A DNA stretch of 64,000 bases from an uncultured Eubacteriales bacterium (GTDB lineage Bacteria > Bacillota > Clostridia > Christensenellales > CAG-917): assembly GCA_900548005.1 (NCBI GenBank), contig URIZ01000007.1, positions 8,243 through 72,242 on the forward strand, given 5' to 3'. A model generated the notes under the pieces. That model searched no databases and was not told the origin of the DNA. It saw nothing but the letters and a program-made list of their open reading frames with translations. Numbering within the stretch: position 1 is the stretch's first letter; every line of letters begins with the position of its first letter. A program made the position numbers and the translations under genes. Below, in pieces: positions 1 to 15,000 of the stretch.

Positions 1-1
1 A

Positions 2-3000
2 GAAGAAAACGTGAAGAAGACCACAATGGCTTTCGACACGCAAATGAATCTCAACTACGAGATTAGACTTGCAGGACAACTCGACCTTGCGCCGCTTGTG
101 GACTATTTGCTGGGCGGAGCAAGCATCAACACCAAAGACAACGCCAGCGCGTTGATGATCGAGCTTACGGGCAAGAAATTCGACAACGCTCGCACGACGT
201 TGCTCGGCGTGTACTATTCGGCAGGCGCGTTGTACATCGATGCGACCAACTTCGGTCTTGGCAAAGTCAAGGCGGACGTCGATCTTTATGAAATCATCCT
301 GTCCTTGCTTGCAAAAGACTCCACGATAGACATCAACGGCACGAGAGACGCTTTGACGGCAGGCGACACAACTGCCGCAACGAAGAAAGCTCTTGCATTG
401 AGCGTCATCGCAACTCTCACTTCGGACGCTTTCAAGATCCAAATTGCCAACGGCATTGCGCAAATCGTCTATCAACTCCTCGGCATAGACGTGTCCGACA
501 TCACCGCTTGGGTGGAAATCGCATGGGCAAACCTTGCGGCAAACCATGACGGCAAACCCATCCGTATCCACGGCGACGTCAACAACAGCGCGGGCGTGAC
601 CATCGGATCTGCCGAAATCTACGCAAAAGACATCGATCTCAAAATCGGCGGCGAGATGGGCGAAATCATCATCCGCAGAGATGAAAGCTCCGCCGACAAC
701 GGCAAGGAACTCGGCGAATATCTCAACGGCTCGACCGATGACGTGTATGAAGACGCAACTCTCTTCAACGAGTACGGCGACATCACCGTCCCCAGCATCT
801 TTGCAGAGATCAATGGCACGTTCTTCGTGGGCGCGGAAGCGGGCAACCACAACTGGACGGTGGGCGAATGGATCGCAAGTTTCCTTGACGATTCCAAGCC
901 CGAACTCAAATCGTTTATAAGACAACTTCTTCTTCAATTCAACACGCCCGTAGAGGCGGGCGCGAATATAGGATTCCGCATTGCGCTCAACGCAAGGCTC
1001 AATCCCGAAGTGCCTATCGACTTCACGCAAAACGTGGTGTTCAAGAAGTTTGCGTCAACCGAGCTTGCCGCTTTGGCAAACTACGTTGAAGTGTACAAAC
1101 TCGTCGGCACGAAATACACCTTGCTCACCCAAGAAGAAAGAGCAAACTTTGAAGGAGACGTATACCTTAAACAATATATAGCGGAAGGCATCGCACTGAC
1201 CAAGGTCACGGCAGAGAACTTCCGTGGCGACGCATACGTGGAAATGGACGGCAGATACGTCAAAGTGACGGTCTCCGACGAGAATGCGGCAAACTTTGCA
1301 GGCGTGCAACTGTTCACGACCGCAAGCTTGCTCGACTTGCCGTACATACTCTCGCACAGCGACATCGCAATCGAAATCTACAACAAAAACATCAATGAAA
1401 TCGACGCAATGAGCCAAGCCGAAAAGGTGAAACACGTTCTTGTTGCGTTGCGTTTGGTGTACACGGGCGTCAACGCCGCAGGCAAGGGCGTAAGTACTTT
1501 GTACGTTGACCTTAGAGACGACTTCCACGTTGCGCTTGCCAACATCTCTCTTGCGGATTTGCTCGGCGGACTTATGAACAAGGGCAAAGGCGGCAGCACG
1601 GCGTCTACGGCTGCGGAAAGCGGCGAGGGCGACAACAAAGACGAGAAGAACTCGCTTTTGAGCACCGTCAGCGCGGTTTTGGGCAGTCTTATCTCCTACA
1701 TCGGCGTTGATCAAAGCGGCGTGAAAGTCAACTTTGCAGAGGCTTTCATCGCAACGCTCGTGAGCATGCTCGCAGGCAAGCAAATCAATGCGGACGAATT
1801 TATCAAACTCAACTCCGACGAAAGCTACATCGCTCTTGCGTGGAAGTATAATCTTGCTCTTAAGCTCAAGATCGATCCAGCATACATCGGACTTGAAATC
1901 AGCAGCATCAAGCTCGATCTCGGAGCAGATGGCGGCGTGTTGCCGAGCGACTTCGATCAGAGCATCTACACGACTGCGGAAAATCTCGACACGCTCTCTC
2001 TCAATCTCGATCTGAGACTCAACCTTGACATCAAGGGACAAAAAGAAGAAGTGCGTCTTGAAAAATATCTCGATTTGCTCGTCAAAGACTTGGGACTCAA
2101 GCTCGGCTTGACGTTTGACAAAGACATCACCTACAAGCTCGGTCTCAAGCTCGGCGCAAATCTCGCTCTCAACGATCCCAACTCAACCAAGATCGTGGTT
2201 GAAATAAAGAACATCGTTGAAGACACCAACATCATTGCAATCTACGTGAACGGACAAAACGTGTACGTGGATCTCGGTGCGCTCGGTCGCAAGGCGTTCT
2301 ACCTTGAAAACACCAACGTCAGCGAGCTTATTTGCAATGAAATCGCAAAACTCCTCGGCAACTTGAACGGTTTGGTGTCCGGCACCGGCGACGCACAAAC
2401 GGCAGGGGACGCGGCGGATATGAGCGCGGACGAAAAGATGCAAGTCATCCTTTCTATCGCAGACGGAAAGATCGGCGTGCTTGTCATGCAAAACGTCATT
2501 GTCGGTCTAATCGCGGCTCTCACTTCCAACGGTTCTGCCGGTGACGTGGACATCGCAAAAGTGCTCGAAGCGTTCGATCTCGATCTGTCGGTGGACGTTG
2601 ATTTGCAACTCAAACCTTCACTTTCCATTGACGTGAACGTGGACAGCAACCTTATAGGTCTTGGCGTCAGCGTCAAGGCGATCGACTTGTCCACGGGCAA
2701 GGGCAGCGCGGCGTATACTTCGGTTGAAGAAAAGGTCGCAAGAGAGATCGCAAAGAAGGATTATAAGGAAATTACAGATAGCTCTTATATAGGTGATAGA
2801 TATAAGAAAGAAATAGTGGACGGCAAAGTGGTCTACGTCAAGGACGACGCCGGCACGTATATGCCTGTCGATCACTACGAGGCTCTCACCAACGCTCACA
2901 TCGTGTCCGTTGACGTTGCAATGATCGTGGACTACTACGGCAGCGCAACTTACACCTATATCGACAACGAGAGAATTCTCAGCTCCTACTCACCCAAGGA

Positions 3001-6000
3001 CAGATACTCCAAGAACGCACACGACAATCGTTTCGTGCAAGACGCAAACGGACACTACGTCCGTGACGGCTTCACGTTCAACGAATTGATCGAAATGTTG
3101 CTCAATATGGACAAACTCCAAAGCATTCTTGCCACCATGCTCCCGCAAATTCGCATCAGCACGGAAGGCGGCAACATCAGCTTTGGCAAGATCGACAATG
3201 CGTTCAGCGTCGGTGATTTGCTCACTCGCCTCGGACTCAGCCTTGTGTTGTCAGACATGATCGACGACGGCTTCAAGCTCGATATCAGTGCAAAACTCGA
3301 CCTTGACGCAATCGGTTTGAGCGATTTGTCCAAAGTTGATTTCAAAAATCTCAACCTTGACGTCAAGACCATACTCAAAGGTCTCGAAGCAAAAATCGGC
3401 GTTGACTTCACCTATGAAGACGGCGCAAACAGCAAAGTCAAGATCAACATCTATCTCGTGGACGGCATCGTGTACGTTGACCTTAAAGGTCTTGACGGTC
3501 CGCGCGTCCAAATAGATTTGCTTGACTTGATCAAGAAACTCGGCGTTGCAATCTCCGCAGACAACGACGCAATGACCGCAGGCGATCAATCGGGCAACGG
3601 CAACGAAGGCGGCGGATCTCAAGGCGGAACGGAAAACAAGATTGACTTTGTCAAGATTCTCAACCTTGTTGTCAAGAACATAGTTCTTGCCGCAAAACCG
3701 TGGGAAGTCAACCCCGAATTTAACAGAATCGACAATCTCGGCGTGTTTGTGCGCTCCAACTTCATCAACGATTTGCTCTCGATGCTATTCAAGACGAAGT
3801 TTGAATCGGCAAACACCGTTGTGGACGAGACTCAAAGCGGCATCTTCCTGCGCCCGTCAAGCGACAAATTCGCATCCTACGGCTATGACGAGATGCTCAC
3901 GCTCGGTCTTATGATCGCGCTTGTCAACAAGCAAGATCCCATCAAGGACAACGCGGGCAACACCAAGCAATACACTTGGTCGCTTGATCTGGGCGTTGAC
4001 GCGAAGATAGATCTCGAATCCGTCGATACGTACGAAACGTTGCTCGACGTTGACGAAAGACTTGAATTTATCGCGCTTGACGACTATATCACCAACATTC
4101 TCGCGCTTGTCAACGGATTCTACAAAGACAGCTTCCAAAAGGCAGAAGAGCCTGTTGACGGCACCGTGTATTACACCTTCCATGAAGATCCCGCAGGACA
4201 ATACGTCAAGAAGACGGGTATGTATCGTTTGCTCAACGAGGGCGAAAAGACGGAAGGCGTGACGTTGTACTCTCGCGGTTATGCAACTGTCGTTGCAGGC
4301 GTGGGCTACGAGCTTGTCTACACGCAAGACACCGCAGGCGACTTCGTGTTTGACGAAGAAAAAGACGTGTTCGTGCGCAAAGACGCGTACACGGGCGCGA
4401 GCACGACCTATTATAGAAGAGAAGAAAGAGCAATCAAGAAAGTCGTTGACGGCGTTGTGACCGAAGAAAACGAGGCGATTGCAAATCTCGCTCTTTACAG
4501 CAAATTCGGCGTGCCGCAATATCAAGACCAAAACGTCGCTTTGAGCGTGAGCGGTCTTATCTACTTCAACTCCGACAGCGCGCAATCTGCAAACGCGGGC
4601 GGTCTTATCAGCAACCTGTTTGGTGATATGATCATCAATTTGCAAACTCTGTCCGCATTCCACGCAGGCATCGGTTTGAGAGTGTCGGCAAACGTCGATT
4701 TGGCGGCTCTCGACCTTAAAGGTTTGCTCTCTGGCGAGAAGTTTGACAAATTCATCGAAAACAGCGATCTCAACAAGGTCGAGCTTGCAATAGAGTTTAT
4801 CGAAGTTGACGAAAACGGCTACTTTGCCAAGTACACCAACGGCGAAGAGAAAGTGTTGGGCGGCTTGTATCTCAACAACGGCACGCTCTATATGGATCTC
4901 ACCGAGATTGTCACCACGGCAGAAAACTACTCCAAGATTGACAACTTCGTTGATTTTGCAAAGAAACTTAAAGACAAGTTCGGCAAGAAAGACGACAAGC
5001 CTAAAGACAAATCCGGCGACGCCCAAACGGCAAGCGACGTTGACGCACAACAAGGCAACGTCACGTCTGCAACGAGAGACGCTCTTATCACTCTTGCGTA
5101 TAGCGACGCTCAATTCCAAATTCAACTCACTCGTGCGCTGCTTGCGTTTGTGCTCTCCTCGTTTATGCCCGATCTCGGCTCTATCGAAGACGTATTTGAC
5201 GAGTTCAACATTTCTTTGGGCGTGGATCTCGGTCAAGCCGTCTACAAGAAGATAAGCGACTTGCAAGCAAGCAACCCCGAAGAGTACAGCAAGTTTACCG
5301 ATCCCACCAATCCCGAATATGCGGCATATCAAGCGGACAGATACAGATACGAGTCCAACGTTGACACCTACAAGATACTTCCGCTTGTAAAATACGTGCT
5401 TTCGGGCGGTGAATACTATCTCGAAAGCGAAACCTTGATGTACACCAAAGACGCAGAAGGCGCATACGTTGCAACCAACGTGTACGTTGACGGCGCAACC
5501 TACATAAAGAAGGGCGCGGCATACGTCCTTTGCGACAAAGAAGTCGAAGGCAAATACGTGCATGCAACCGCCGACTATTTCGGACTTATCAACGTCGGCG
5601 TGGATCAATATTTCAACTTGCGCAGCTACAAGATGTATCGCAAAGTTGACGGCAAACTTGTTGAAACCAACACTTTCATCAAGGGCGACACCGTCTTGCA
5701 ATACAACGGCTCGGAATATGACGTTCTCAACGTCTATGAGCATGAATACGGCTACGTCAAAGACGTCAACGGCGACTACTACCGCACGGTTGACGCATAC
5801 AACGGAATCGGCGAATACTATCTTGGTCTTAACATAGCGGTCGGATGCGTCAACGCAGGTCTTAAAGTTGGCGGTCTCAACATCGACTTCGGCGCAGGCA
5901 ACGAATTGCTGCCCGACTACATCAAAGACGGCAAAGCACACTCCCGCGTTGAAGTGGGCGCAGACGGACGCAAGGAAGAACACGTCTACGAAAGCAAGCT

Positions 6001-9000
6001 CTCCGACACGGAAAAGAAGAAGTTTGCAGACGTTCCCACCAACCCGTTCTATGATTCCATCATCACTTTCGGATTCTCCGTTGAGCTTGAATTCGGCATC
6101 ACCGAAGGCACGCTCGATTTCGGCAGAATCGTCAGCGCGATCCTCGGCAACCTTACGGGCGTTATCGTGGAAATGCCTCCTACAACCAAGGGCTATTCTT
6201 CGGCGCACTTCAGACTTGACGTGTCGCTTATGATCGACATCTACGATCTCACCAAGTCCGAACTCAAACTCGAACTTATCAACATCACCGAGACGGGCTA
6301 TGAGAGCTTGTGGGCAGGCATCTACTACATCAACAACACCGTGTATCTCAATCTCGAAGACACCTTCAACATCCAAAAGGTGGCAATCGGCGGATTGAAC
6401 ATCGCGGAAATTCTCAAAGATTACATCATTGATTTCGACACCGACGAGATGTTTGTCTACAAACCGCGCACGCAATCGGGTTCAACCAACGAGGCGTTTG
6501 TGGCAGAAGACAGCACCACTTCCGGCGAAGTCGATTTCACCAACAAAGATCTTGCGCTTGCGTTGCTCATCAACAAAGATAAGCTCACGCTTGCTCTTGG
6601 CAACATCTTGTTTAGAACTATCCTTGAATACATCCCCGAAGATTTGTTGGGATTCAAGCTCAAAGATTTGTTCTATGAAGAAATCACGGGCAATCTCAAG
6701 ATAGACCTTGACACATCGGATTCTATCAACCTTGCGCTTGGCGCGTCCTTGGGACTTGTGGGCGAGCGTTTTAACTCGTTTGCGACGGTCACCACGGCAG
6801 GCGACAGTGACGAAGAAAAGATTGCAATCGAAAACATCACAAACGGCAGCGAGAAGTACTACGTCTTCAGAAAGCAAGGCGAAGCAGTGGCAATCGACTC
6901 CACGACTTCTGCACAAACGGGCTACTTCGTGCAATCGGACAACAAACAATACTTCCGCGCAATCGCTCCGGGTGAAAGCGTTGCGGCGGACAAACTCTAC
7001 GTCAGATACAGAGTTGCGCGCGAAGGCGGCAGATTTGTGATGAGAGAAGTGCTTGACAACGGCAAGGGCGACGGCTCGGAAGTGCTCGGCAACAAACTCT
7101 ACAAAGTCGAGGCGGGCGACGTCCTTTACAAGTTTGAAAAGGGCGCGGTTGCCAACTTGTCATACGTGGGCGACGGCACAAAGTACGACATGACGATGAC
7201 GCTCTCCTTGCAGATCAAGCATCTCAACGTTGCTTTCACCAACTCTCGCTCCTACGTCCTTAGCGGCGAAGATCTTGCAGAATACACCAACTTCGACGAC
7301 GTGGATCGTTTCACCATCAGCGAAACGATTGACATCACAACGTCCTTCAAGACGGGCAAAGACAACGACATCGACCTTAGTGCAGTCCTTCAAAAGTTCA
7401 TCCCTGGACTCACGCAAGATCAACTTCTCGTCATTCAATCCGTTGCGGACGACGGCGGCGACGTCAACAGACAACTTCAACTCGTGCTCGAAGGCGACAT
7501 CCAAATCGCTGCGCTTCTCAACTACATGCGCACGACGCTTCTCAAATACACGGACGGCGACACCGACGTGTTTGAAGGCGATATGGACTTCTTCACGGTC
7601 ATCAAGCTCTTGAAAGACGTGCTCAAAAAGATCCCGCAAACCGAACTTACCGCTCTCATCGCAGACGTGGCAAGCTTTGTCAACCTCAAAGTCGCGCTTC
7701 AAACCAAGGGCGGTAACGACACCGACTTCCACACAATGCTCGGCTTGTACATGGTCGGCGGTACGTTTGAGTTGCTCACCGACGCGGAAAGAAACGACGT
7801 GTACGGCGAAGAGTATATCGATCCCAGCCAAAGATACGACCACTACTTCGAGACTCCGAGCGGCAGCTACTACTTTGACGAGACTACGGGCGAATACAAG
7901 TTTATCGGCGCGAGCGAATACTCGGGCACGAGATATTCTTACGATTCAAGCTATTGCTACAAGAACGAAAAGGGCAACTACAAACGCGCAAACGGCGGTT
8001 TGTTCATCGACCTTAGCTACTTCAATATCCCCAGCGTCAGAGTGGACGCAAACGAAGTGCGCAAACTCGTGATGAGCTTGGTGGGCAAGTCCACCGGCGA
8101 AACCGAGGCGTTGACCGTTGCAGACGGTGAAAACGGCGGTGAAAACGGCGGTGAAAACGGCGGTGAAAACGGCGGTGAAAACGGCGGCGAAGAAGGCGAC
8201 AAGAAGGAAGACACCAAGATCGAGTTCCCGCTCATCAAGGACGACACCATTCTCGGATATATCAGAACCTTCTTGTACGGCGTGCAAATCACGTCCAGAT
8301 ACGTCAAGGCTCTTGTGACGCCCGATTACATCAACCAAATTCTCACTCTCCTTATGGGCGAAGACGCAATCCAATTCGACAAGGCAGAGTTTGAAAACAT
8401 GCCCAACCTTATGCTCTACACCGACAATACGAGATATTCGTATGAAAAACTCGGTGAAGTGGTCAAAGAGTTCGATGCGGCTGTGGAAAGACATCAAACC
8501 GCCAATCCCGACTTCTTGAACACCGCAGAATACAAGGCGATGCGCAAGGCTCTCAACGAGATGTTGTCAAGATCCAAAGTGTTGTACAACATCGACGAGT
8601 ACAAGGGCACTGCGGACGCGGCAAGCAAGGGCATCTATTTCAGAGATACGGACGGCGCATACGTGCAGAAGTCGGATATGTCGGCATCTCAACGCGCGGC
8701 GTATGACGCAAAGGTCGTTGCAGGCACTGCGGCATACTACGACATCAACAAGATTGACGTCTACATCCGCTTGCTTAACGTTGCAGACGGTTCATTGACA
8801 GGCAACTACGTGTTGTACTCTCAAGCGAGCCAAACTCAAATCAACAACTGCGAGAAATACGACGGATTGAAGAAATTCGGCATCAACACGCCGAGATTGT
8901 ACACTCTCACCGACGAAGTGACGGGCACGTACACCGCAATCAGCGACGATTTGTATGCAGTCAATCCGCTTGCGTTGCGCAATTCGTTCATCTCGCTCAA

Positions 9001-12000
9001 TCTCTATCTGTGGAATTACGAAATCTCGCTCAACATCCTTGCACCCAAGGTGGGCGTGACCAAGTTCCAATACGCAAAAGGTTCGGAAGCAGGCAACTTT
9101 GACATCGTCGGCATCGCTCAAGGCGCGCGCTACGTCGATACGGACGAAACCCTTTACACCAGCGTGGACAAGGAAAGCGACGGTATCGACAACTGGACGT
9201 TCGACTACGGCACGACTTTCGATGCGGACAAATACCTTGCAAATCCGAGATATTACGAATACAAGAACAGATATTACGTCATTGACGACAGCTCCTTGTT
9301 TGTGAAGAACAACGGCAAGTTCGAGCTTGCAACCAAGGACGGCAAGACCTTCCCGGACTACATCCGCGGAATGATCAAGGGCGAAGAATACTTTGTCTAC
9401 ACCGGCACGTCTTATGAAAGCATCCAAAGAGTGTACGTGTACAAGAAAGAAGTGTACAACACTCAAAAGAAAGTGCTTATCACGGACGAATGGCTCGCAT
9501 CTCAACGCGCCCAACTCATTGCGGGCGGTATGAGCGAAAAAGAAGCCGACGCGCAAATTGCCAAGTACAACGATCCCGCAAACTACTGGATCAAGGTGCA
9601 ACAAGAAAGCTCAATTTTGCAGCCCGACTTCAACAAGCCCGAATACAAGGACTATGCGTTCAAAGAGTACGTGGACACGGACGATATGTATTACATCTCG
9701 CTTGCGCTCCGCGGCAACCTGTTTGTCAACGCAGGCAAGATTTACTTCTCGTACAACGACTACGAGCAAATCTACAATTCCTTGCACCCGACTGCACACT
9801 TGACAGACCCCGTGCTTGCCAACATCTCCTACAAGAAGTATCACGGCGACTACGTGCAAGTGACCGATGCGGCAGAAATTGCTACATTGAAGGCAAACGG
9901 CGGCTTGTACGTGTGGGCAAACAGCGTGCTTGGCGAACAATATGACGGCGTCAACGAGGCTCTCGGCGAAGTGCTGGGCGGATTGCTCGGCGGCATGAAG
10001 GGCAAGTTCCAAGTCACCGAAGACGCAACGCTCAACATCTACTTCACGCTCAGACTCAACCTCGGCTTCAAACTCTACATCTTGCCGAAGTTTGCAATCG
10101 ACGTGCGTGACCTTGACGTTGCAATCGACGTTTGGGGCGAGCAAAACGACAAACTCGAAGGCGGCGGATACGTCACAAGAGAAGATCGTGACAAGAACAA
10201 CTACACCGGCAAGCTCCTTGACGGCAGCAAACCGCACCTTCTCGGCATCTACTACGACAACGACAAAGAAACGGGCAAAGCAGGCTTGTATCTTGACGTG
10301 GAATCCTTGCTCGGCAAAGAGGCAAAACTCTACGTCGATATGAGTGCGTACACCATCGAAGAAGTGATCGGCGGTCTCATCGGCGGTCTTGTGGCAAACG
10401 GCAATAAAGACAACGCAGACGCAATGACGGCGGCGGATACGTTTGGCAAGAACAAGGACGCTCAAGATCCCGACGCGATGAGCTTGTTCATCAACGTGTT
10501 CACCAACTCTATCGCTCTCAACGTCACTTCGGGCTTCTTGAAGGTTATCATCCAAGAATTGATGCCCGACAACGCGAGCATAGCGGACTATCTGCCCAAC
10601 CTCAAGGTTTATCTCAAACAAAATCTCAATCCGTACGACATCACGCTAGGCGTGTTGCTCTTCAACCAAAAGGGTGACGTCCCCGTGCTCAATCTCGGAT
10701 TCAACATCCAAGGTCTAAACGGTGAAGAAGGCAAGTCTTCCGAGATTCAATTCGGCAGACAAGAAGACATTCTCGCTCGTCAACAAGGCGAAAACAACAT
10801 CTTCTATTACGCCAACTTCTACCGCAACAACGGCGTCTACGAATACGGCAACTACTACGGCAAGAACTTTGACGAGAAAGACTACGTCGCACTCTTCAAA
10901 GACGCAGACGGCAAAGATTATTACGCAACCAAAGACGGCGCGTTCAAGCTCGAAGGCGGCGTGATCGTGAGCGCAGAGACGGGTTACACCGGTCAAAGAT
11001 ACTCGCTCTACAACGGTCCGGAAGACAGATTCAGCCGTTGCGACACGCTCATGGAAGAGATTGTCGAGACAAGACGTTATGCGCTCGGCACTCCGTACGA
11101 CCACACATATCAGAGCATCGTCTACACGGACGTGAACGGCTTGTACATGCCCGTTGCGCAACAACTCAACAACATCCGTTCAAGCGATTACAGAGATCTT
11201 GACGCCACCAAGCAATTCGAGGCGTACAACGGCACTTTGTACGTGCTTGACAGCAATCTCAACTACGTCATCAAGTCCAAGGGCGCGCTCAAGGGCTTCA
11301 CGGGAAGCGGCAACTTGCAATACGCTCTCAAAGGCGAGTATCCGCAAGCAAACGCAAGCGAGCTTGCAAGAGAAATCACTTTGAACGGCAAGCAATACGT
11401 GCCTATCGATCCCAACAATGACGGCTATACCGACTTGTTCGAGGCGGACGGTTACACTCCGTACACCGCGGGCGCGATCGACAATCACACGGGCGCAGCG
11501 TACGTGGGCACGCTCTACACGCGTTCCGAAAGAACGAAGAACGGCGTCAAGTACTATGCGTACACCGCAAGCAACGTGACTACTGCCACCTACACGAGCG
11601 GGAAATACTACTATCCCAACTCGCCCGTCAAGGCATACAAGCTCACCACCGACTTCACCAACTACACCAAGGCACTCTCGCTCAACCTCGGCGACATTCT
11701 TGGCGGCGGCAAGTTTGACGTGACAAGCATGCTTGCAGATCTCAAGAGTGTGGAAATCGGCGCGAAGCTCGATATGCTCATGACGCTTGACGACGTCATC
11801 AACTGGACGTATCAGATGACCAAGTTCATCAACGATCCGACCATTTGCGACTACTTGCACTTCATCGCAACGTCTTTGAAGGAGAACAAGGAGTTCCAAA
11901 GCACAATCGGTCTCGGCGTTGATTTGAAGGTCTATCTCATGACGGAAAATCTCTTCAAGATGCTTGCAGGCGACAAGAGCGTCGGACTCTTGCAAGTGCT

Positions 12001-15000
12001 TGAAGGTGCAAAACTCTATCTCGAACTCACCTACAACACCAACTTCCACGGTGACAAAGCTCCCAAGGGCTATTTGTGGGTTGAAGTGAGAAACGGCAAA
12101 CTCTATCTCAACATCGACGTGCACGAAATCGGCGACATCGTGGGCTGGGGCAACTTCTTCTCCTACGGCATCATCGACGGTCTCGACTTGTCCGTGTTGT
12201 TCAAGTCGGACGCAACCACCGCTCAAGCAGGCGTTGCGGCAGACGATGACGAAGAAGTCAGCACGGGCATCATCCCCGCAAACGTGTGGAGCATAATCAA
12301 CGTTGTGCTTGGCAGATTGCTTGTTGCAAACGACTTCATCACGGTTGGTCTCAACGAAACGTTGCTTGCGGACCTTATCGCAATGCTCGCAGACAGCGAC
12401 AGCGAAATCTTGCAAGGCATCGGACAATTCTTGCCGAAACTTCGCACGACCAACACCAAGGACACCAGCGGTATCACCATCAACTTCTTCGGCTATGAGC
12501 CGAGCATCGACGTCAACCTCGGCTTCAAGGTGGGCACGACGTTCTATCTCACCGTTGACGAATACAACAAGAAATACGGCGTAAGCGGCAAATATGCGGT
12601 CACGTCCGATTGGAACGGCACCGAATTTGGATTTAACAAGGACAACGGAAAGTACACCGTAGCGGAAACGCACAGCGACGACAACTACGTGCTTGTGTCC
12701 ACGGACGAATACGCGCTCATCTCGTACGCATATCCCAAGTGGGAAGGCAAGAAGTATTCCTACAACGCGGCAACGGGCAAATTCTTTGAAGACGCAGACG
12801 GCTTGTATCTCAAACAAGGCGACTTTGCAATCATGATCTCGCTCGGCGGTTTGTACGCGAAAGTCAACAAAGACTTCTCGGTGAACAAAGACGAGAAGAT
12901 GGCGGACAGGGACGACGAGGGCAACATCATTCGCGACAGCGAAGGCAACGCCAAGTATGACAACTACGTCAAGCTCCAAGACGTGAAGGCGTGCATCGAG
13001 CTTAGCCTCGGCATCTCCTTGTACGGCAGCGGCAGCAAAGAAAACACGGGCAACGTCATCGATTTGTCGTCCTTGCTTGACATGATCGTCGGTCTTATCA
13101 GCCCCAACAGCGCGATAAGCGGCTCTACGCTCAAACTCAACATCGTCAACGAGTTCGGCAACAAAGACGTGTCCTATCTCTCGCTTGACCTTATTGCAAA
13201 CATCGATCTTGCCAACTGGAATGTGGAACTGGGCTTGCGTCTTGTCAAGAACATCGTTTCCAAGACGGACAGCACGGTGATCGCATCCAAGAAGACGCTT
13301 TTGGGCGTGTACGTGCTCGGCGACACGTTGTATGCGGATCTCGGCATACTCGGCGACAGCGCGAAGATTTCCGTTGGAGATCTCAATCTCAGCGGTATGC
13401 TCAAGAACTTGCTTGGCAAGTATCTCGGCGTGAACGACACAGCAAACGGCGAGGCAGGCACTGCAACTTCTGACGACATCAAAACGATTGAAAATACCAT
13501 GAAGGATTATGCATACTTTATGGTCACCGTCAATCCGCAAAAGTTGTTGCTCCAACTCAACGCAGACCTTGTCAACGCAGTGTATCGCAAGATCATGCAA
13601 ATCCGCGGTCTCGAACAAAAAGACCTTATCCCCGACATCGGAGACTTGCTCTTGAGAGCGGAGGCGAAGGACACCTACATCAAGTTCAAGGACGAAGCGG
13701 AAAAAGCGGCGTACAAGGGCGCAACCTACAATCTCGTGGACGGCAAGTACGTCAAGGTTGAATCCGGTCCAAAGGGCGAATACAGAATGAGCTCGAGAAC
13801 GGAACTCAGCCTCAACCTCAGACTCAGCGACGGCTTGTTTATGTGCATAGACATCCCGGCGGCGAGCATAACCAAGGAATTGAAGGATATAAGAGAAGCG
13901 TTTGGATTGCCGTATAATGCGGAATCCGAAAAGAAAGAACTCACCGGTTACAACCAAATTCTCTCTCTTGACCTTCAAAAACTCATTGCAGGCGAAACGA
14001 CGCTTGATATAAGCTCGCTCTCTCTGCCCACAATCGGATTGCACGCGTCGGTTGAATTTACGATGACGTCCAACAATCTCAAACCCGGAGACGCAGGCTA
14101 TGACGTGTCTTTGGCAGGCTGGGCAAGAAAAGTTGCTCAAACCTTGCTTGACGGCACTGCGTTGCTTGGCAACTTTGTCAAACTCACGGCAGACGAGAAA
14201 GACAAGACAAGCGCGTCCTACTACACGGGCAAGACTTACAACTACAACGCAACGAGCAAGACGTACGAGGCGGTCAGCGGCGACACGATGGGCGAATACA
14301 AGTTCGTCATGGCGGATCTCAATATCACCATGGCAAGCGAGCCGATCAATCTCACCATCGACATCAACGCAAACCTCAATCTCGCTCCTGTCCTTGCCTA
14401 CGGCATCGGCGGCATCTTGTTCAGCGACATCGCCGTTGAAATCAAGACGGGCGACCCGATCAACAAGACAATTCTCAGCTTGTACTATCTCGGCTCTTCA
14501 AGACTTATGAAGAAGAGCGCGGGCAACGGTTGGGAACTCACCTCGGCATCGAGCGGCAACTCGCTTTACACCGAGAACGAAATCTATTCCGACGCGCTCT
14601 ACATCGATGCAAGCGGTTTGGGACTTGGCAAGATCAAATTCCAAGGCATCGCAGGCTTGCTCGGCGCAACGCCGGGATACGGCGCACCCACTAGAAAAGA
14701 CGCAATCACGCTTGAAAACGCAGACACTTCTGCAGACGGCGCAACTGCGGCAACCGGCGCGCTCTACATGCAAATCGACATCGAGAACGGCAGACTCGGC
14801 GTATCCTTCGACAACGCGTTTATCACCACGTTGCTCGGATTGCTGGGCGTAAATCTCCCGTTCGACTTGCCGGATATTCAATCCGTTGCGGTTGCAATCA
14901 ACACGACGGACAAAGGTCTTGACTCCATCAACGTTAACGCGATTCTCGACAGCGTCGGAACGGGCGCGAACATCGCAATCAGCAACGTTGAACTCGGCTT

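Noticed and set aside
11..11. GTG at base 11 as the start of the giant protein
   Set aside because: The frame is already open from base 2, there is no SD, and the text at this point is in mid-module. The true start is upstream of the window.
3857..6475. 872-codon open frame on the minus strand opposite the giant gene
   Set aside because: The regular codon use of the + strand gene leaves few stops in this antisense frame. The translation is a monotonous Val/Asp/Phe/His/Cys mix with no domains and no SD. The same holds for 11180-14140 and 19691-21097.
8126..8185. Possible CRISPR-like array
   Set aside because: The repeats are 12 bp, contiguous and in frame, with no spacers; they encode a Gly/Glu/Asn linker.
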